The translations under genes and the position numbers were made by a program. This document shows positions 9,443 through 19,106 of a DNA stretch of 64,000 nt, piece after piece; position 1 is the first letter of the stretch, and each line of letters begins with the position of its first letter. The DNA is from Woeseia sp037968755 (GTDB taxonomy: Bacteria > Pseudomonadota > Gammaproteobacteria > Steroidobacterales > Woeseiaceae), in NCBI GenBank assembly GCA_037968755.1, contig JBBKWB010000160.1, forward strand, positions 1 through 64,000, given 5' to 3'. Under the pieces are notes generated by a model that was not told the DNA's origin, ran no database searches, and saw nothing but the letters and a program-made list of their open reading frames with translations.

Positions 9443-9543
9443 GTTAGGAGAAAAAAGTATTTTCGTCAAACATACCCCTGATGGTCTGCTAGCCGTATTT
9501 GATCTGTTGCAAGCAGTTAGCTCATCGGCAACGCGCGTCGGAA

Positions 9544-9945
9544 CTATCTCTTGTTCTTGTCGTCCCAGTTTTTTGGTTCCCATAATTCGACCTTGTTGCC
9601 GTCCGGATCGAGCAGCCACGCGAAGGCGCCGTTCTCGTGGTACTCCGGTCCTTGCAACAACGGAATACCGTCGGCTGCCAGCTGGGCCACCAATGCCTCA
9701 AGATCATCGACGCGGTAGTTGATCATGAACGATGCATTGCTGGGGCTGAACCATTCGCTGTCTTTTTCAGCAGCCTTCCAGACAGTCATGCCGTTGTCTT
9801 CGGCAGTATCGTCCTGCCACTGCATGATCGCACCGCCGAAATCCTCCATCTGAATGCCCAGATGCTTTTGATACCAGGCAGAAAGGTCCGAGCCGTTCCC
9901 TTTTGACAGGAAGAATACGCCACCAATTCCAGTTACCTTTGCCAT
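9544..9945 (-). CDS. VOC (glyoxalase/bleomycin-resistance) family protein
   Basis: Small cytoplasmic protein of 133 residues with one vicinal-oxygen-chelate repeat pair: an N-terminal strand with an aromatic-rich helix (SAWYQKHLGI) and a C-terminal half ending in the typical DPDGNKVELWEP segment, whose Glu is the usual metal ligand. Members are metal-dependent lyases, dioxygenases or binding proteins; the substrate is not predictable. ATG 9945 is preceded by AAGGGG with about 7 bases spacing. It is monocistronic or loosely linked to the TolB-like gene 210 bp downstream. Confidence 0.87.
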   Translation of the reverse strand: MAKVTGIGGVFFLSKGNGSDLSAWYQKHLGIQMEDFGGAIMQWQDDTAEDNGMTVWKAAEKDSEWFSPSNASFMINYRVDDLEALVAQLAADGIPLLQGPEYHENGAFAWLLDPDGNKVELWEPKNWDDKNKR

Positions 9946-10358
9946 GTTGTGCCCCTTGTTTACGGTTTTCGATGCAGAAGTCTTATTTGCGACGGTAGCA
10001 GCTGTCGAGCGAGTGAAGCAGGGAAGTCCGGTCAGTCGCCGGGCAGGTTGTCGTGCATCGTCGGGCTGGCCCTCAGGTCCACAATTTACCCAATTGGCGT
10101 ATGCGTGTCTTGGCTGTGCCGGTCGCAGCGGGCACGGCGTAAACGGCTGGCAATATTGTCTTTTTCCCGGCGGCTAACTTCCGGCAGGTTTGGCCACAAC
10201 CTAAGCGATGGTAGAGGGGGCGCGTGTGTGGAGTTTCATAACTAACGGATATTTCTTATCTTTTCGGATTTCTGTTAGCAGTGAGCACTGTTTCGCCGGG
10301 TTCCGGCTGCCGCAAAAGTTCGCTTTAACTGTACAAAACATTCTGTATAGTTCGCGCC
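9946..10358. other. Divergent intergenic region (413 bp)
   Basis: Separates the VOC gene (-) from the tetR gene (+). No convincing reading frame is seen. The right end holds the palindromic operator/promoter at 10325-10351 listed separately. The rest is unremarkable GC-rich DNA followed by an AT-richer patch at about 10240-10350. Confidence 0.6.
10325..10351 (+). promoter_or_regulatory. Putative TetR operator and promoter of the RND operon
   Basis: ACTGTACA, 8 bases, TGTATAGT (10328-10351) forms an inverted repeat with one mismatch per half-site, directly before the tetR start. TATAGT could be a -10 element, with TTAACT at 10325 as a weak -35 at 15-bp spacing. This is the usual place for a TetR autoregulatory operator. 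The match to a promoter is by eye. Confidence 0.5.
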
Positions 10359-10955
10359 ATGGGAAGAAAGCCATTAGCACGTCAGAAAATCATGGATGCC
10401 TCGCGACAGATCATCATGGAGCGGGGCGCCGGCTGCCTGACGTTCGACGAAATCGCCATCGTCAGCGGCGTCACCCGCGGCGGCATTACCTACCATTTTC
10501 CAGCCAAACAAGAGCTGCTCAAGGCGTTGGTTGATGAGGATCTGGAACAATGGGGTGCCATTGAAGACGAGTTGCGCCCCAAAGGTTGTGACGACTGCAC
10601 GGCAGATTTGCTGTCAGTCATTCGTTCCTATACTCACAAGCATCCGGATCGTCGTCGCTTTGTCGCGGGCCTGCTCGGTGCTGCGACACTGGATCCATCG
10701 GTGCTTGAATCTGTTCACGAATACGAATTGCAACGAATGGCGGAAATTGACTGGACTGATGCTGTAGTCAAACAGCATCTGCTACGAATGGCAGCGATTG
10801 GCATTTTCTGGTCCGGTCTTTTCGGTTGCCCATCCTTACCCGTCGATGTGCGGCCGCGGCTGGTCAAGTTGCTGGAAGAACTCGCGGTTGAATGGTCTGC
10901 CGATAGTGACACGCCAAACAACACCAAACAAAACTCGCAGGTATCAAATTCATGA
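10359..10955 (+). CDS. TetR-family transcriptional regulator of the RND operon
   Basis: Regulator of 198 residues. The N-terminal helix-turn-helix (about residues 8-55) contains the family pattern ILDAA..L....G...T...IA..AGVSRGTLY.HF in the form IMDASRQIIMERGAGCLTFDE then GVTRGGITYHF. The C-terminal ligand-binding domain is divergent, as usual. There is no Shine-Dalgarno sequence before ATG 10359, and the likely -10 element ends only 7 bases away, so the transcript may be leaderless. Its stop overlaps the adaptor start in ATGA, so it is co-transcribed with the pump. It most likely represses the operon until it binds a toxic or signalling compound. Confidence 0.9.
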   Translation: MGRKPLARQKIMDASRQIIMERGAGCLTFDEIAIVSGVTRGGITYHFPAKQELLKALVDEDLEQWGAIEDELRPKGCDDCTADLLSVIRSYTHKHPDRRRFVAGLLGAATLDPSVLESVHEYELQRMAEIDWTDAVVKQHLLRMAAIGIFWSGLFGCPSLPVDVRPRLVKLLEELAVEWSADSDTPNNTKQNSQVSNS

Positions 10956-12154
10956 TGAGGTCCACTCATACGCCAGCAAAAAGCTGGATCGCTATTAGCG
11001 CAATTTCCGTGACACTGTCTTTGGCCGCTTGCGGTAACAGCGGTGGCGACGAAGGTGGTGGAGGGCCGCCACCGGCGGCTGTCAATATTGCGGAAGTTGT
11101 CGTAAAGCCAATCGTCGAATGGGATGACTTTACCGGTCGCATTCAAGCTGTTGAGAGCGTTGCGCTGCAGCCGCGTATCACCGGCTATCTCGACAAGCTC
11201 CATTTCACCGAGGGCGCAATAATCAAGAAAGGCGACTTGCTGTTTACGATCGACGATCGTGAATACCAGGCCGCAGTAGGCTCACGCCGCGCCGATGTGC
11301 AACGTGCGGAAACGCGCGTCTCACTGGCAAAACAAAACCTCGAACGCTCCGAGAAACTCGTTGCCGCACGTGCGGTATCGGCCGAAGAGCTGGAGCAACG
11401 CCGCGGCGAACTCCAGCAGGCGGAGGCCGACCTCCGCAGCAGCCAGGCAAATTTGGATGCCGCCGAACTGAACCTGGAATTTACTCGCGTTACTGCACCA
11501 ATAAGTGGCCGCGTCGGCGAAGCACTGATCAAGCCAGGCAACCTGGTTACGCCGAACACTTCTGTATTAACCAGTATTGTGTCGATTGACCCGATTCACG
11601 TCGTGTTTGAAGGCGATGAGCGCATCTACCTCAAATACCAGGCGCAGGCACGTAAGGGCGAGCGACCGAGCTCCCGAGACGCGCGTAACCCGGTGCACGT
11701 GGGGCTGGCATCGGACGAAGGCTTTCCCTACCACGGTGAGATGGATTTCGTGGATAACCAGGTTGACCCTGCTACGGGAACCATCGAAGGGCGGGCGTTG
11801 ATTCCGAACCCTGACGGTTACCTCATTCCCGGCTTGTTCGCGCGTGTGCGCTTGCTCGGTAGTGGCGAGTACAGTGCGATGCTGATTCACGATGCAGCGA
11901 TACTGACGGATCAGGATCGCAAGTACGTCTATGTTGTCGGCGAGAACAACAGTGCAGTGCGGCGTGACGTGGTAGTTGGCCGCAGAATAGAGGGCCTGCG
12001 CGTGGTTACGGATGGCTTGAACGCCGGCGAGCGCGTCGTGGTCGACGGTGTCCGCAAGATCTTTTTCTCCGGTGCGCCGGTTGCGCCGAATGTTGTGCCG
12101 ATGACCGATCCGCAGCAAGCGGCTCCCCAGAATGCGGCCGCGCCCGGAGCCTGA
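10952..12154 (+). CDS. RND efflux periplasmic adaptor (membrane fusion protein)
   Basis: Adaptor of 400 residues linking the inner-membrane pump to the outer-membrane channel. It has a lipoprotein signal with lipobox LAAC (Cys27), a flexible Gly-rich linker, a split lipoyl domain (IQAVESVALQPRITGYL ... APISGRVGEALIKPGNLV), a coiled-coil hairpin (about residues 105-165, rich in Ala/Glu/Arg), then beta-barrel and membrane-proximal domains. ATG 10952 overlaps the tetR stop by 4 bases. Three bases separate it from the pump gene. It belongs with AcrA/MexA-type adaptors of the HAE1 system. Confidence 0.94.
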   Translation: MMRSTHTPAKSWIAISAISVTLSLAACGNSGGDEGGGGPPPAAVNIAEVVVKPIVEWDDFTGRIQAVESVALQPRITGYLDKLHFTEGAIIKKGDLLFTIDDREYQAAVGSRRADVQRAETRVSLAKQNLERSEKLVAARAVSAEELEQRRGELQQAEADLRSSQANLDAAELNLEFTRVTAPISGRVGEALIKPGNLVTPNTSVLTSIVSIDPIHVVFEGDERIYLKYQAQARKGERPSSRDARNPVHVGLASDEGFPYHGEMDFVDNQVDPATGTIEGRALIPNPDGYLIPGLFARVRLLGSGEYSAMLIHDAAILTDQDRKYVYVVGENNSAVRRDVVVGRRIEGLRVVTDGLNAGERVVVDGVRKIFFSGAPVAPNVVPMTDPQQAAPQNAAAPGA

Positions 12155-12157
12155 TCA

Positions 12158-15100
12158 ATGAATCTGTCGCGCGTATTTGTTGACCGGCCGATTCTGGCCG
12201 GCGTCTTGTCGATCTTCATCCTGATCTCAGGATTGATCGCCATTCCCAATCTGCCCATCAGCGAGTACCCGGAAGTCGTACCGCCGACCGTGCAGGTGAC
12301 GGCCGTGTATCCCGGCGCCAATCCGCAAACCCTGTCGGAGACCGTTGCTGCACCGCTGGAAGAAGCGATCAACGGCGTCGAGAATATGATCTACATGAAG
12401 TCCGTGGGCAGTTCGGATGGCCAACTCTCGTTGCAGGTTACGTTTGCTGGCGGCACGGATATTGATTTGGCCGCAGTACAGGTGCAAAACCGCGTAGCAA
12501 CCGCATTGCCGCGCTTGCCGGAAGCGGTACGTGCATTGGGCGTCGCGACAGCCAAATCGTCGCCGAACCTGACGATGGTTGTGCACGTTACGTCGCCAAC
12601 CGGCGAGTACGACGGGTTCTACCTTTCCAACTACGTCACCTTGAACATTAAAGATGAGCTGGCACGTCTGCCGGGCGTAGGCCAGGCGCTGGTATTCGGT
12701 GCGGGCGATTACTCGATGCGCATCTGGTTGGACCCTGAGAAAGTGGCATCGCGCGAGTTGACTGTCGGCGACATCATTGCCGCGATACGCGAACAGAATA
12801 TTCAGGTATCCGCCGGCACAATTGGCGGTCCGCCGCAGACGAACGGCAACTATACGCAATACTCGTTAAGCGCCAGTGGCCGGCTCAAAACTGCGGAAGA
12901 ATTCGCAGATATCGTGTTGAAAACGGGTGAGCCTGGCGCGGTTACTACGCTTGGCGATGTTGCACGAGTTGAGCTCGGTGCTGAATCCTATTCGCTGCGC
13001 TCAATGCTGAACAATCAACAAGCGGCAGCAATCCCGATTTTTCAGAGTCCAGGTGCAAACTCCATCGCGTTGTCCGACTCGGTTCGCGCAAAGATGGCGG
13101 AGCTTGCGGAACGGTTCCCGCCGGGCCTGAGCTGGGACGTCGCGTATGACCCAACCGTGTTTGTGCGTGAGTCCATCAAGTCAGTGATCACGACGCTGCT
13201 GGAAGCCATCTTGCTCGTTGTGATCGTTGTTGTGATATTTCTGCAGACCTGGCGTGCCTCCATTATCCCGCTACTAGCGGTACCGGTTTCGATTATCGGA
13301 ACCTTTGCAGTACTGCTGTTGCTCGGCTTCTCGATCAACGTTCTTACCTTGTTCGGACTGGTGCTGGCTATCGGTATCGTGGTCGACGACGCGATCGTCG
13401 TTGTAGAGAATGTCGAGCGACACATAGAACTAGGTGAGTCGCCACGCGATGCCGCGCGCAAGGCGATGCAGGAAGTGTCCGGCCCGATCGTCGCCATATC
13501 GCTCGTACTTGCAGCCGTGTTCGTGCCGCTGGCGTTTCTCGGCGGCGTTACCGGCGAGTTCTATCGGCAGTTCGCCGTAACGATTTCTGCCGCCGTACTG
13601 ATCTCGGCATTCAACTCGCTGACTTTGTCACCGGCAATGGCCGCTGTTCTGCTTAAGCCTCGCGGCGCCAAGCTGAATACCGCTGGTCGTGTCATCGAGT
13701 TCCTGTTCGGCTGGATATTCCGGCCATTCAACAGAATCTTCGATCGCGGCGCCAAATCGTATTCACGCAGTACCAAGCGCAATATCGGTCGCGGTGGTCG
13801 CCTGACTGTAATTTACCTGCTGCTCATCGGCGTTGCAGCGCTGGGATTCCGAGCGGTACCTGGTGGGTTCATACCCATTCAAGACAAGCAGTATTTGTTT
13901 GGTGTCGCATTGTTACCCGAGGGGGCGACAATCGAACGCACCGACAAAATGCTGCAGGAAATGTCGGATCTTGCTCTTGCCACGCCCGGCGTAGCGGCGA
14001 CTGTCGCTTTCCCCGGATTGAATGCGGTGCACTTCGTCAACACGCCAAACATTGGCACAATGTTCATCGGTATTGATCCTTCAGACGAACGAGAGAGCAC
14101 TGCAGCGGAATTGTCTAACCAGTTGTCTGGAAAATTCTCTTCGATCAAGGAAGGGCTCGCGTTCGCGCTGATGCCACCGCCTGTATTGGGGCTGGGCAAC
14201 TCCTCGGGTGTAGAGATGTTTGTGCAGGATCGCAGCAATCTTGGTTTCGGCGTGCTGAATGAGAGTACGCAACAACTGGCTGGTGCGTTACGGCAGGCAC
14301 CCGGCTTTGATCCGTACGCCACGCTGAGCTCGTTTCAGTCGAACGTGCCGCAGTTGGAGGCAGTAGTCGACAGACGCAAGGTTAAGGAACAGAACCTGCA
14401 GTTGACCGATGTCTACGATGCATTGCAGGCGTATCTTGGTTCGGCGTATGTGAATGATTTCAATTTGTTCGGACGTACGTACAGCGTGTACGTGCAGGCG
14501 GACGCACAGTTTCGCGATGATGTCAGCGACGTGGCGCGCTTGCAGGTGCGCAATCGAGAGGGCGAAATGATCCCGGTATCGAGCGTACTGTCTATCGAAC
14601 AGAGTTATGGACCGGACCCCGTCATTCGTTACAACGGCTACCCGGCCGCCGACCTTACGGCTGGTGTTATCTCATCGCAGCTGTCGTCGAAAGAAGCGAT
14701 CGAGGCCGTCAAAGATATTGCGGCAAACGTGTTGCCACAAGGGATGGGCGTCGAATGGACCGGGCTGACGTATCAGGAATCCACGCAAGGGAACACCGCA
14801 CTAATCGTTTTCCCGTTGTGTATTCTGTTTGTGTTCCTGATCCTTGCCGCGCTTTACGAAAGTTGGTCGATGCCACTGGCCGTGATACTCATTGTGCCGT
14901 TGTGTCTACTGTCAGCTATTGCCGGGATTTGGACGTTGAATGCGATCAACGGGATGATTTTCGGTTTGCAGATTTCGAGCGGCATGATACTACCGCCGCC
15001 GATGTCCGTGCCGCCTACGTTCCTCGATAACAATATCTTCACGCAGATTGGTCTCGTGGTATTGATGGGCCTCGCCTGTAAGAACGCGATTCTGATCGTT

Positions 15101-15403
15101 GAGTTTGCTCGTGACCTTGAGCGGGCAGGGCGCAATACCGTAGAAGCAGCGCTGGAGGCCTGTCGTATTCGACTCCGACCTATTTTGATGACGAGTTTCG
15201 CGTTCATCGCGGGCGTCTTACCGCTGGTTTTTGCATCCGGAGCAGGTTCAGAGGTGCGTCATGTAATGGGCGTGACTGTTTTCTTCGGCATGCTGGGCGT
15301 GACGTTCTTCGGATTGTTATTTACCCCGGTGTTCTACGTGCTTATACGCAAGTTTGAAACGCGCGGCGAACGCAATGGTGAGGTGGCTGATGATGCAGCT
15401 TAA
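12158..15403 (+). CDS. RND efflux pump, HAE1 (AcrB/MexB-like) permease
   Basis: Proton-driven inner-membrane trimeric pump subunit of 1081 residues, slightly longer than AcrB. It starts with the typical RVFVDRPILAGVLSIFI first helix. The transmembrane proton-relay region has the conserved GIVVDDAIVVVENVERH segment with paired Asp, and the second half has GLACKNAILIVEFARD. Two large periplasmic loops lie in each half. It is the central gene of the tetR-adaptor-pump-channel operon. HAE1 members export hydrophobic and amphiphilic drugs, bile-type detergents or fatty acids; the actual substrate is unknown. The stop overlaps the channel gene by 14 bases. Confidence 0.95.
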   Translation: MNLSRVFVDRPILAGVLSIFILISGLIAIPNLPISEYPEVVPPTVQVTAVYPGANPQTLSETVAAPLEEAINGVENMIYMKSVGSSDGQLSLQVTFAGGTDIDLAAVQVQNRVATALPRLPEAVRALGVATAKSSPNLTMVVHVTSPTGEYDGFYLSNYVTLNIKDELARLPGVGQALVFGAGDYSMRIWLDPEKVASRELTVGDIIAAIREQNIQVSAGTIGGPPQTNGNYTQYSLSASGRLKTAEEFADIVLKTGEPGAVTTLGDVARVELGAESYSLRSMLNNQQAAAIPIFQSPGANSIALSDSVRAKMAELAERFPPGLSWDVAYDPTVFVRESIKSVITTLLEAILLVVIVVVIFLQTWRASIIPLLAVPVSIIGTFAVLLLLGFSINVLTLFGLVLAIGIVVDDAIVVVENVERHIELGESPRDAARKAMQEVSGPIVAISLVLAAVFVPLAFLGGVTGEFYRQFAVTISAAVLISAFNSLTLSPAMAAVLLKPRGAKLNTAGRVIEFLFGWIFRPFNRIFDRGAKSYSRSTKRNIGRGGRLTVIYLLLIGVAALGFRAVPGGFIPIQDKQYLFGVALLPEGATIERTDKMLQEMSDLALATPGVAATVAFPGLNAVHFVNTPNIGTMFIGIDPSDERESTAAELSNQLSGKFSSIKEGLAFALMPPPVLGLGNSSGVEMFVQDRSNLGFGVLNESTQQLAGALRQAPGFDPYATLSSFQSNVPQLEAVVDRRKVKEQNLQLTDVYDALQAYLGSAYVNDFNLFGRTYSVYVQADAQFRDDVSDVARLQVRNREGEMIPVSSVLSIEQSYGPDPVIRYNGYPAADLTAGVISSQLSSKEAIEAVKDIAANVLPQGMGVEWTGLTYQESTQGNTALIVFPLCILFVFLILAALYESWSMPLAVILIVPLCLLSAIAGIWTLNAINGMIFGLQISSGMILPPPMSVPPTFLDNNIFTQIGLVVLMGLACKNAILIVEFARDLERAGRNTVEAALEACRIRLRPILMTSFAFIAGVLPLVFASGAGSEVRHVMGVTVFFGMLGVTFFGLLFTPVFYVLIRKFETRGERNGEVADDAA

Positions 15404-16823
15404 AGTATTAGGAATTGCTGCCATCGCAACGCTTGCTGGCTGTACAGTCGGACCGGATTACAAGGCTACAGCTCCCGACGTACCCGCGGAGTTTGGCAAC
15501 GCGACTGGCGTTAACGATCCGGCTGCCGTGCAGGCTGCCGGGCTGTGGCAAAGCCTGGGGAACAAGGAGCTTGTTCGACTCATTGATCTCGCAAAAGAGA
15601 ACAATACGACCATCGCTCAAGCAGAAGCGGTACTGGCGGAATCGCGCGCATTAAGCGGAACGCTTATCTATAGCTGGTTTCCGACAACAACGATAAACGG
15701 CGAATTCGAACGCAATAGTCAGAGCAGCAGTGATCCTTTCTCCTTTGGTGGACAAAGTATTGTTGAGCGCTATCGCGCTGGCTTCGACGCAAACTGGGAG
15801 ATCGACTTGTTCGGTAGTCTTCGGCGCGAGTCAGAAGCGTTTAAGTACCGGGTGGAAGCTAATGAAGCAACGTTGTATGCAGTCGAGATCGCGATAGTCG
15901 CCGAAGTTGCGCAAAGCTACTTTCAATGGCGCGGCGCAATACTGCGGCGTGACCTGCTCAAGCTCAATCTGCGGAACCAGGTCGACAATGTCACGATTCT
16001 GCAAGCCGGATTCGAGGCCGGGCGAGGTACCGCGCTTGATATTGCTCGTGCACGCGCAGTCGAACGGTCATTGGCCGCGACGTTGCCAGCCACGGATGCG
16101 GCTATCGTTCGTGCTGAACAACGTCTAAGTGTCTTAACGCGCTTGCCGGTAACTGAACTGCATACGGAACTCGAGGTGCCCACTGCTGCGCTGGAGCTGC
16201 CGTCATTGATTGCGGTCGGTGAGCCAGTTGACTGGTTGTTGCGGCGGCCAGACGTGCGTGCGGCAGAACGACAGCTCGCTGCTGCGACGGCCGATATCGG
16301 TCTCGAGATGGCCGAGCTCTATCCAAAGTTGAATTTCATCGGCGACTTCGGCTGGACTGGCAGGACCTCATCGGCGATTGGTAATGCGAACGCCGAACGT
16401 TGGCGTGTTGCGCCGGGCCTGTCCTGGCGCATTCTGGATTTCGGGCGTATCCGTCAGACGATCAAGGCCTCCGAGGCGCGCGCGGCTGGTGCACTCGCAG
16501 CATTTGATGAGGCCTGGTTAACCGCGTTGGAGGAAACCGAAAACGCGCTGGCTAACTACAAAGCAACGACGGAACGCGCTGCGATACTGGAAGAAGCGGC
16601 GGAACAAGGCAGCGAAGCCGCACGACTCGCGACACTTCGTTTCGATGCGGGCGCCGACGGCTATTTGTCCGTAGTTGATGCGAATCGCACCCAGATCGAG
16701 CTTGATGACCAGCTGGCACTGGCGCGAACAGACCGGGCAACTGCGTTGGTTGCATTGTACAAAGCGTTGGGCGGTGATTTTGCACAAGCCAGGATTGAAG
16801 GGCAGGGCGTTGCCACGCGTTGA
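15390..16823 (+). CDS. NodT-family outer-membrane efflux channel
   Basis: Outer-membrane factor of 477 residues, a TolC/OprM-like trimeric tunnel. The N-terminus has a short signal with lipobox LAGC (Cys18) followed by TVGPDYK, the hallmark of NodT-type channels. Two OEP repeats follow, each with long helices (about residues 60-240 and 270-460); LLRRPDVRAAERQL starts the second. I chose ATG 15390, with GGTGAGG about 6 bases upstream; ATG 15393 is equally possible, while 15354 is too far into the pump gene. It completes the tripartite efflux system. Confidence 0.93.
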   Translation: MMQLKVLGIAAIATLAGCTVGPDYKATAPDVPAEFGNATGVNDPAAVQAAGLWQSLGNKELVRLIDLAKENNTTIAQAEAVLAESRALSGTLIYSWFPTTTINGEFERNSQSSSDPFSFGGQSIVERYRAGFDANWEIDLFGSLRRESEAFKYRVEANEATLYAVEIAIVAEVAQSYFQWRGAILRRDLLKLNLRNQVDNVTILQAGFEAGRGTALDIARARAVERSLAATLPATDAAIVRAEQRLSVLTRLPVTELHTELEVPTAALELPSLIAVGEPVDWLLRRPDVRAAERQLAAATADIGLEMAELYPKLNFIGDFGWTGRTSSAIGNANAERWRVAPGLSWRILDFGRIRQTIKASEARAAGALAAFDEAWLTALEETENALANYKATTERAAILEEAAEQGSEAARLATLRFDAGADGYLSVVDANRTQIELDDQLALARTDRATALVALYKALGGDFAQARIEGQGVATR

Positions 16824-16973
16824 GTGCACGCCCCTGATTATCAATATTCATGATGTCTCAGGTGCGCGTAGCAAATAGCAAGACGCGGAATGGTCTCAGG
16901 GACCCTTCCAATTTCAATCTACGCAGCTCGATCAGTATCGTGGGGGGACTATCGCAACTTCCCCGGCTGCGTG

Positions 16974-19106
16974 CTATTTCGCCAGCGGATCCGGACGCAC
17001 CTGGAAATGCACAACAATAGGTTTCGAGCCCTTGCCGTTTTCTTTTAACCACGGCGTCCGATCACCCTCTGGCACCCAAAGACCGCGGCCTTTCCAGCCG
17101 GCCGACGGGTCATCGATTCGGCCTTCGAAACCCTTGGTGTAAAAACCCATCGGGTAGGGCACGCGTAAGGTGACAAACTCGCCATCCACCAGTGCATGCA
17201 CGCCGTCAAACAGGTTGCCGGTCGCGATGGGGATATCTTCGCCGAGGCCGAGCGCGTTGTGTTGGTCAACCCAGGTGTAGTAACTCGACTCGACGCTGAA
17301 TTGTGGCAAGTCGGCAAAGCCTGGGCCCGGCAGATCGTGCAAGGTCCAGCCTTCCGGGCAATGATTGCCGGTGGCGTCGGGTCCGTTTAGCGGCCCTTTG
17401 CATTTGCGCCGATCAAACTCGCCGAGGTGACCGCTGCCGAGCGAACTCCAGACCACACCTTGCTTGTCGATATCGGCACCGCGAATGCCGAAACCCGGCA
17501 GTGGCGGGTAATACATTTCCGCAAGTGAGGTCTGCGGCGGGTTATCGCCGGGAGCGAGGCGGGTGATTGAGCCCGGATAGCGGAATGCGTTGGAGCCCCA
17601 TATGGCATCGCCGTTCGGTTCCGGCATGACGGCGTAGAATCCGTTTGGCACGCGCGTATCGAGTTTCGAATCTTGCGGTGTGCCGGGTTCGGTCCAGTCA
17701 TCCTGTTTGCCGTTGCCATTCGTATCGAGAATAAGCGGAGCCCAACCTTGCGATGCGGCTGCATCACCGGTTTTCAAGAATTCGTTGGTGTCGAGCCAGC
17801 CGACCACGTCGCCACCGCCACTGGTCCACAATGTATTGCGTTCGTCGTACGCAAACTGGAGATGGTGAGTGCTGAAGCAGGTATCAACAAACTTGTATTC
17901 CTGCGTTTCGGGTATGAATACGGCCAGGTGTCGCGATGCGCGGTCTTTCGGATACAACTGCGCGGACGGGTGTGATGAGCCCGGCTTGCAGAAATCCGGA
18001 TTGTTTGCCGCACGGATACGAGCAGTCAGCCAGACCCGGCCATCCTGATCGAGCATCGGGTTGTGCACGTTCGCGCGACTGTCCCAGATGCGCTCGTCAC
18101 CCCAGTAAGGTGAGGCGGCAACAACCGGGTCTTCATTCGTTGTTGGTGTGCCTTCATCACGTACAGGCATAGCGAACTCTGTAGCAGTGTTGGCTACAGG
18201 GTCCAGAATGGGCATGTTGTCAGTACTGAGTTCGGGTGCGCCGTACAGCAGCCCGTAGCCATTTACGGTCGGATCGCGGCGATCAGTACCCGACAAGTCG
18301 TGCATGTAGTGTTTCGTTTGCGACCAATCGCGCACCGTGGCGACCACGTTGCGTTCAATACCTGTCGGTCGCGCTGGTGTGTGTGCAGGCAGTTCGCCGG
18401 CGGCGATGCGATCGGTCCAGTCGGCGAGGTACTTGAGTGGCAAGCCGCGAAGTTGCTGGGCGGCGATGCCTATCATGCTGTCACCAGCCTGGCCGGAGGC
18501 GATGCGGCGCGCCCACGCTTGCTCGGATGATTCGATATCGGCGAAGGCGGCTGGCATGGTGCGCGTGGCTTCGTTGCCAAGCTGATGGCAGCCAACACAG
18601 CCCATGTTTTTGATCCACGTGAGGTAGTAGTTCATGCCGCCGGGCAGCGGGGCGACTTCGTCCGCGCTCGGCAAGTCCATCATTGCGTACCAGTAGGCGG
18701 CAGGGTAGTAGCTGGCGGCGATGGCCCGATCAGCTGCGACAACAGCGGTAAGATCAAGCCGATCTCCGGGTACCGCCTCGACTTTGGCGGAATCACTCAA
18801 CCCGTAGCCGCGAACCCAAAGCTGGTATTTTGCGTTTGGAAGGTCGGGTACGAGATAGCGGCCATCGTCGTCGGTTACAACAATGCGTGCGAATCGGGTG
18901 CCGAGATCACTGGTTTCGGCTATGACCCAAACGCCCGCTTCGGGACCTGCCGCGCTCGAAACCACGCCAGCGATGTCGTCGCTGTCCATATTGATGGTTG
19001 CAGTATCAGCAACAATTTCATTCCCCATCGGCGTATCGCGTTGGCAAGCAGCCAGCGATACTGTGACCATAACGAACAGTAATAAGTAAGCGGTGCGAAG
19101 CGACAT
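16974..19106 (-). CDS. Lipoprotein with carboxypeptidase-like domain and one c-type haem motif
   Basis: Exported protein of 710 residues. A lipobox (SLAAC, Cys21) is followed by an Ig-like carboxypeptidase-regulatory domain (about residues 45-125), then a single CVGCH haem c site (Cys170-His174), then a long region that looks like a beta-propeller with an Asp-rich, EF-hand-like DTNGNGKQDDW segment. ATG 19106 is preceded by GGAGG; the in-frame extension upstream reads through repeat DNA and is not real. The propeller part is reminiscent of streptogramin-lyase-like or PQQ-type folds, but no catalytic set is certain. It may be a periplasmic electron-transfer or oxidoreductase subunit. It faces the OMF gene and has no operon partner. 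Confidence 0.72.
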   Translation of the reverse strand: MSLRTAYLLLFVMVTVSLAACQRDTPMGNEIVADTATINMDSDDIAGVVSSAAGPEAGVWVIAETSDLGTRFARIVVTDDDGRYLVPDLPNAKYQLWVRGYGLSDSAKVEAVPGDRLDLTAVVAADRAIAASYYPAAYWYAMMDLPSADEVAPLPGGMNYYLTWIKNMGCVGCHQLGNEATRTMPAAFADIESSEQAWARRIASGQAGDSMIGIAAQQLRGLPLKYLADWTDRIAAGELPAHTPARPTGIERNVVATVRDWSQTKHYMHDLSGTDRRDPTVNGYGLLYGAPELSTDNMPILDPVANTATEFAMPVRDEGTPTTNEDPVVAASPYWGDERIWDSRANVHNPMLDQDGRVWLTARIRAANNPDFCKPGSSHPSAQLYPKDRASRHLAVFIPETQEYKFVDTCFSTHHLQFAYDERNTLWTSGGGDVVGWLDTNEFLKTGDAAASQGWAPLILDTNGNGKQDDWTEPGTPQDSKLDTRVPNGFYAVMPEPNGDAIWGSNAFRYPGSITRLAPGDNPPQTSLAEMYYPPLPGFGIRGADIDKQGVVWSSLGSGHLGEFDRRKCKGPLNGPDATGNHCPEGWTLHDLPGPGFADLPQFSVESSYYTWVDQHNALGLGEDIPIATGNLFDGVHALVDGEFVTLRVPYPMGFYTKGFEGRIDDPSAGWKGRGLWVPEGDRTPWLKENGKGSKPIVVHFQVRPDPLAK

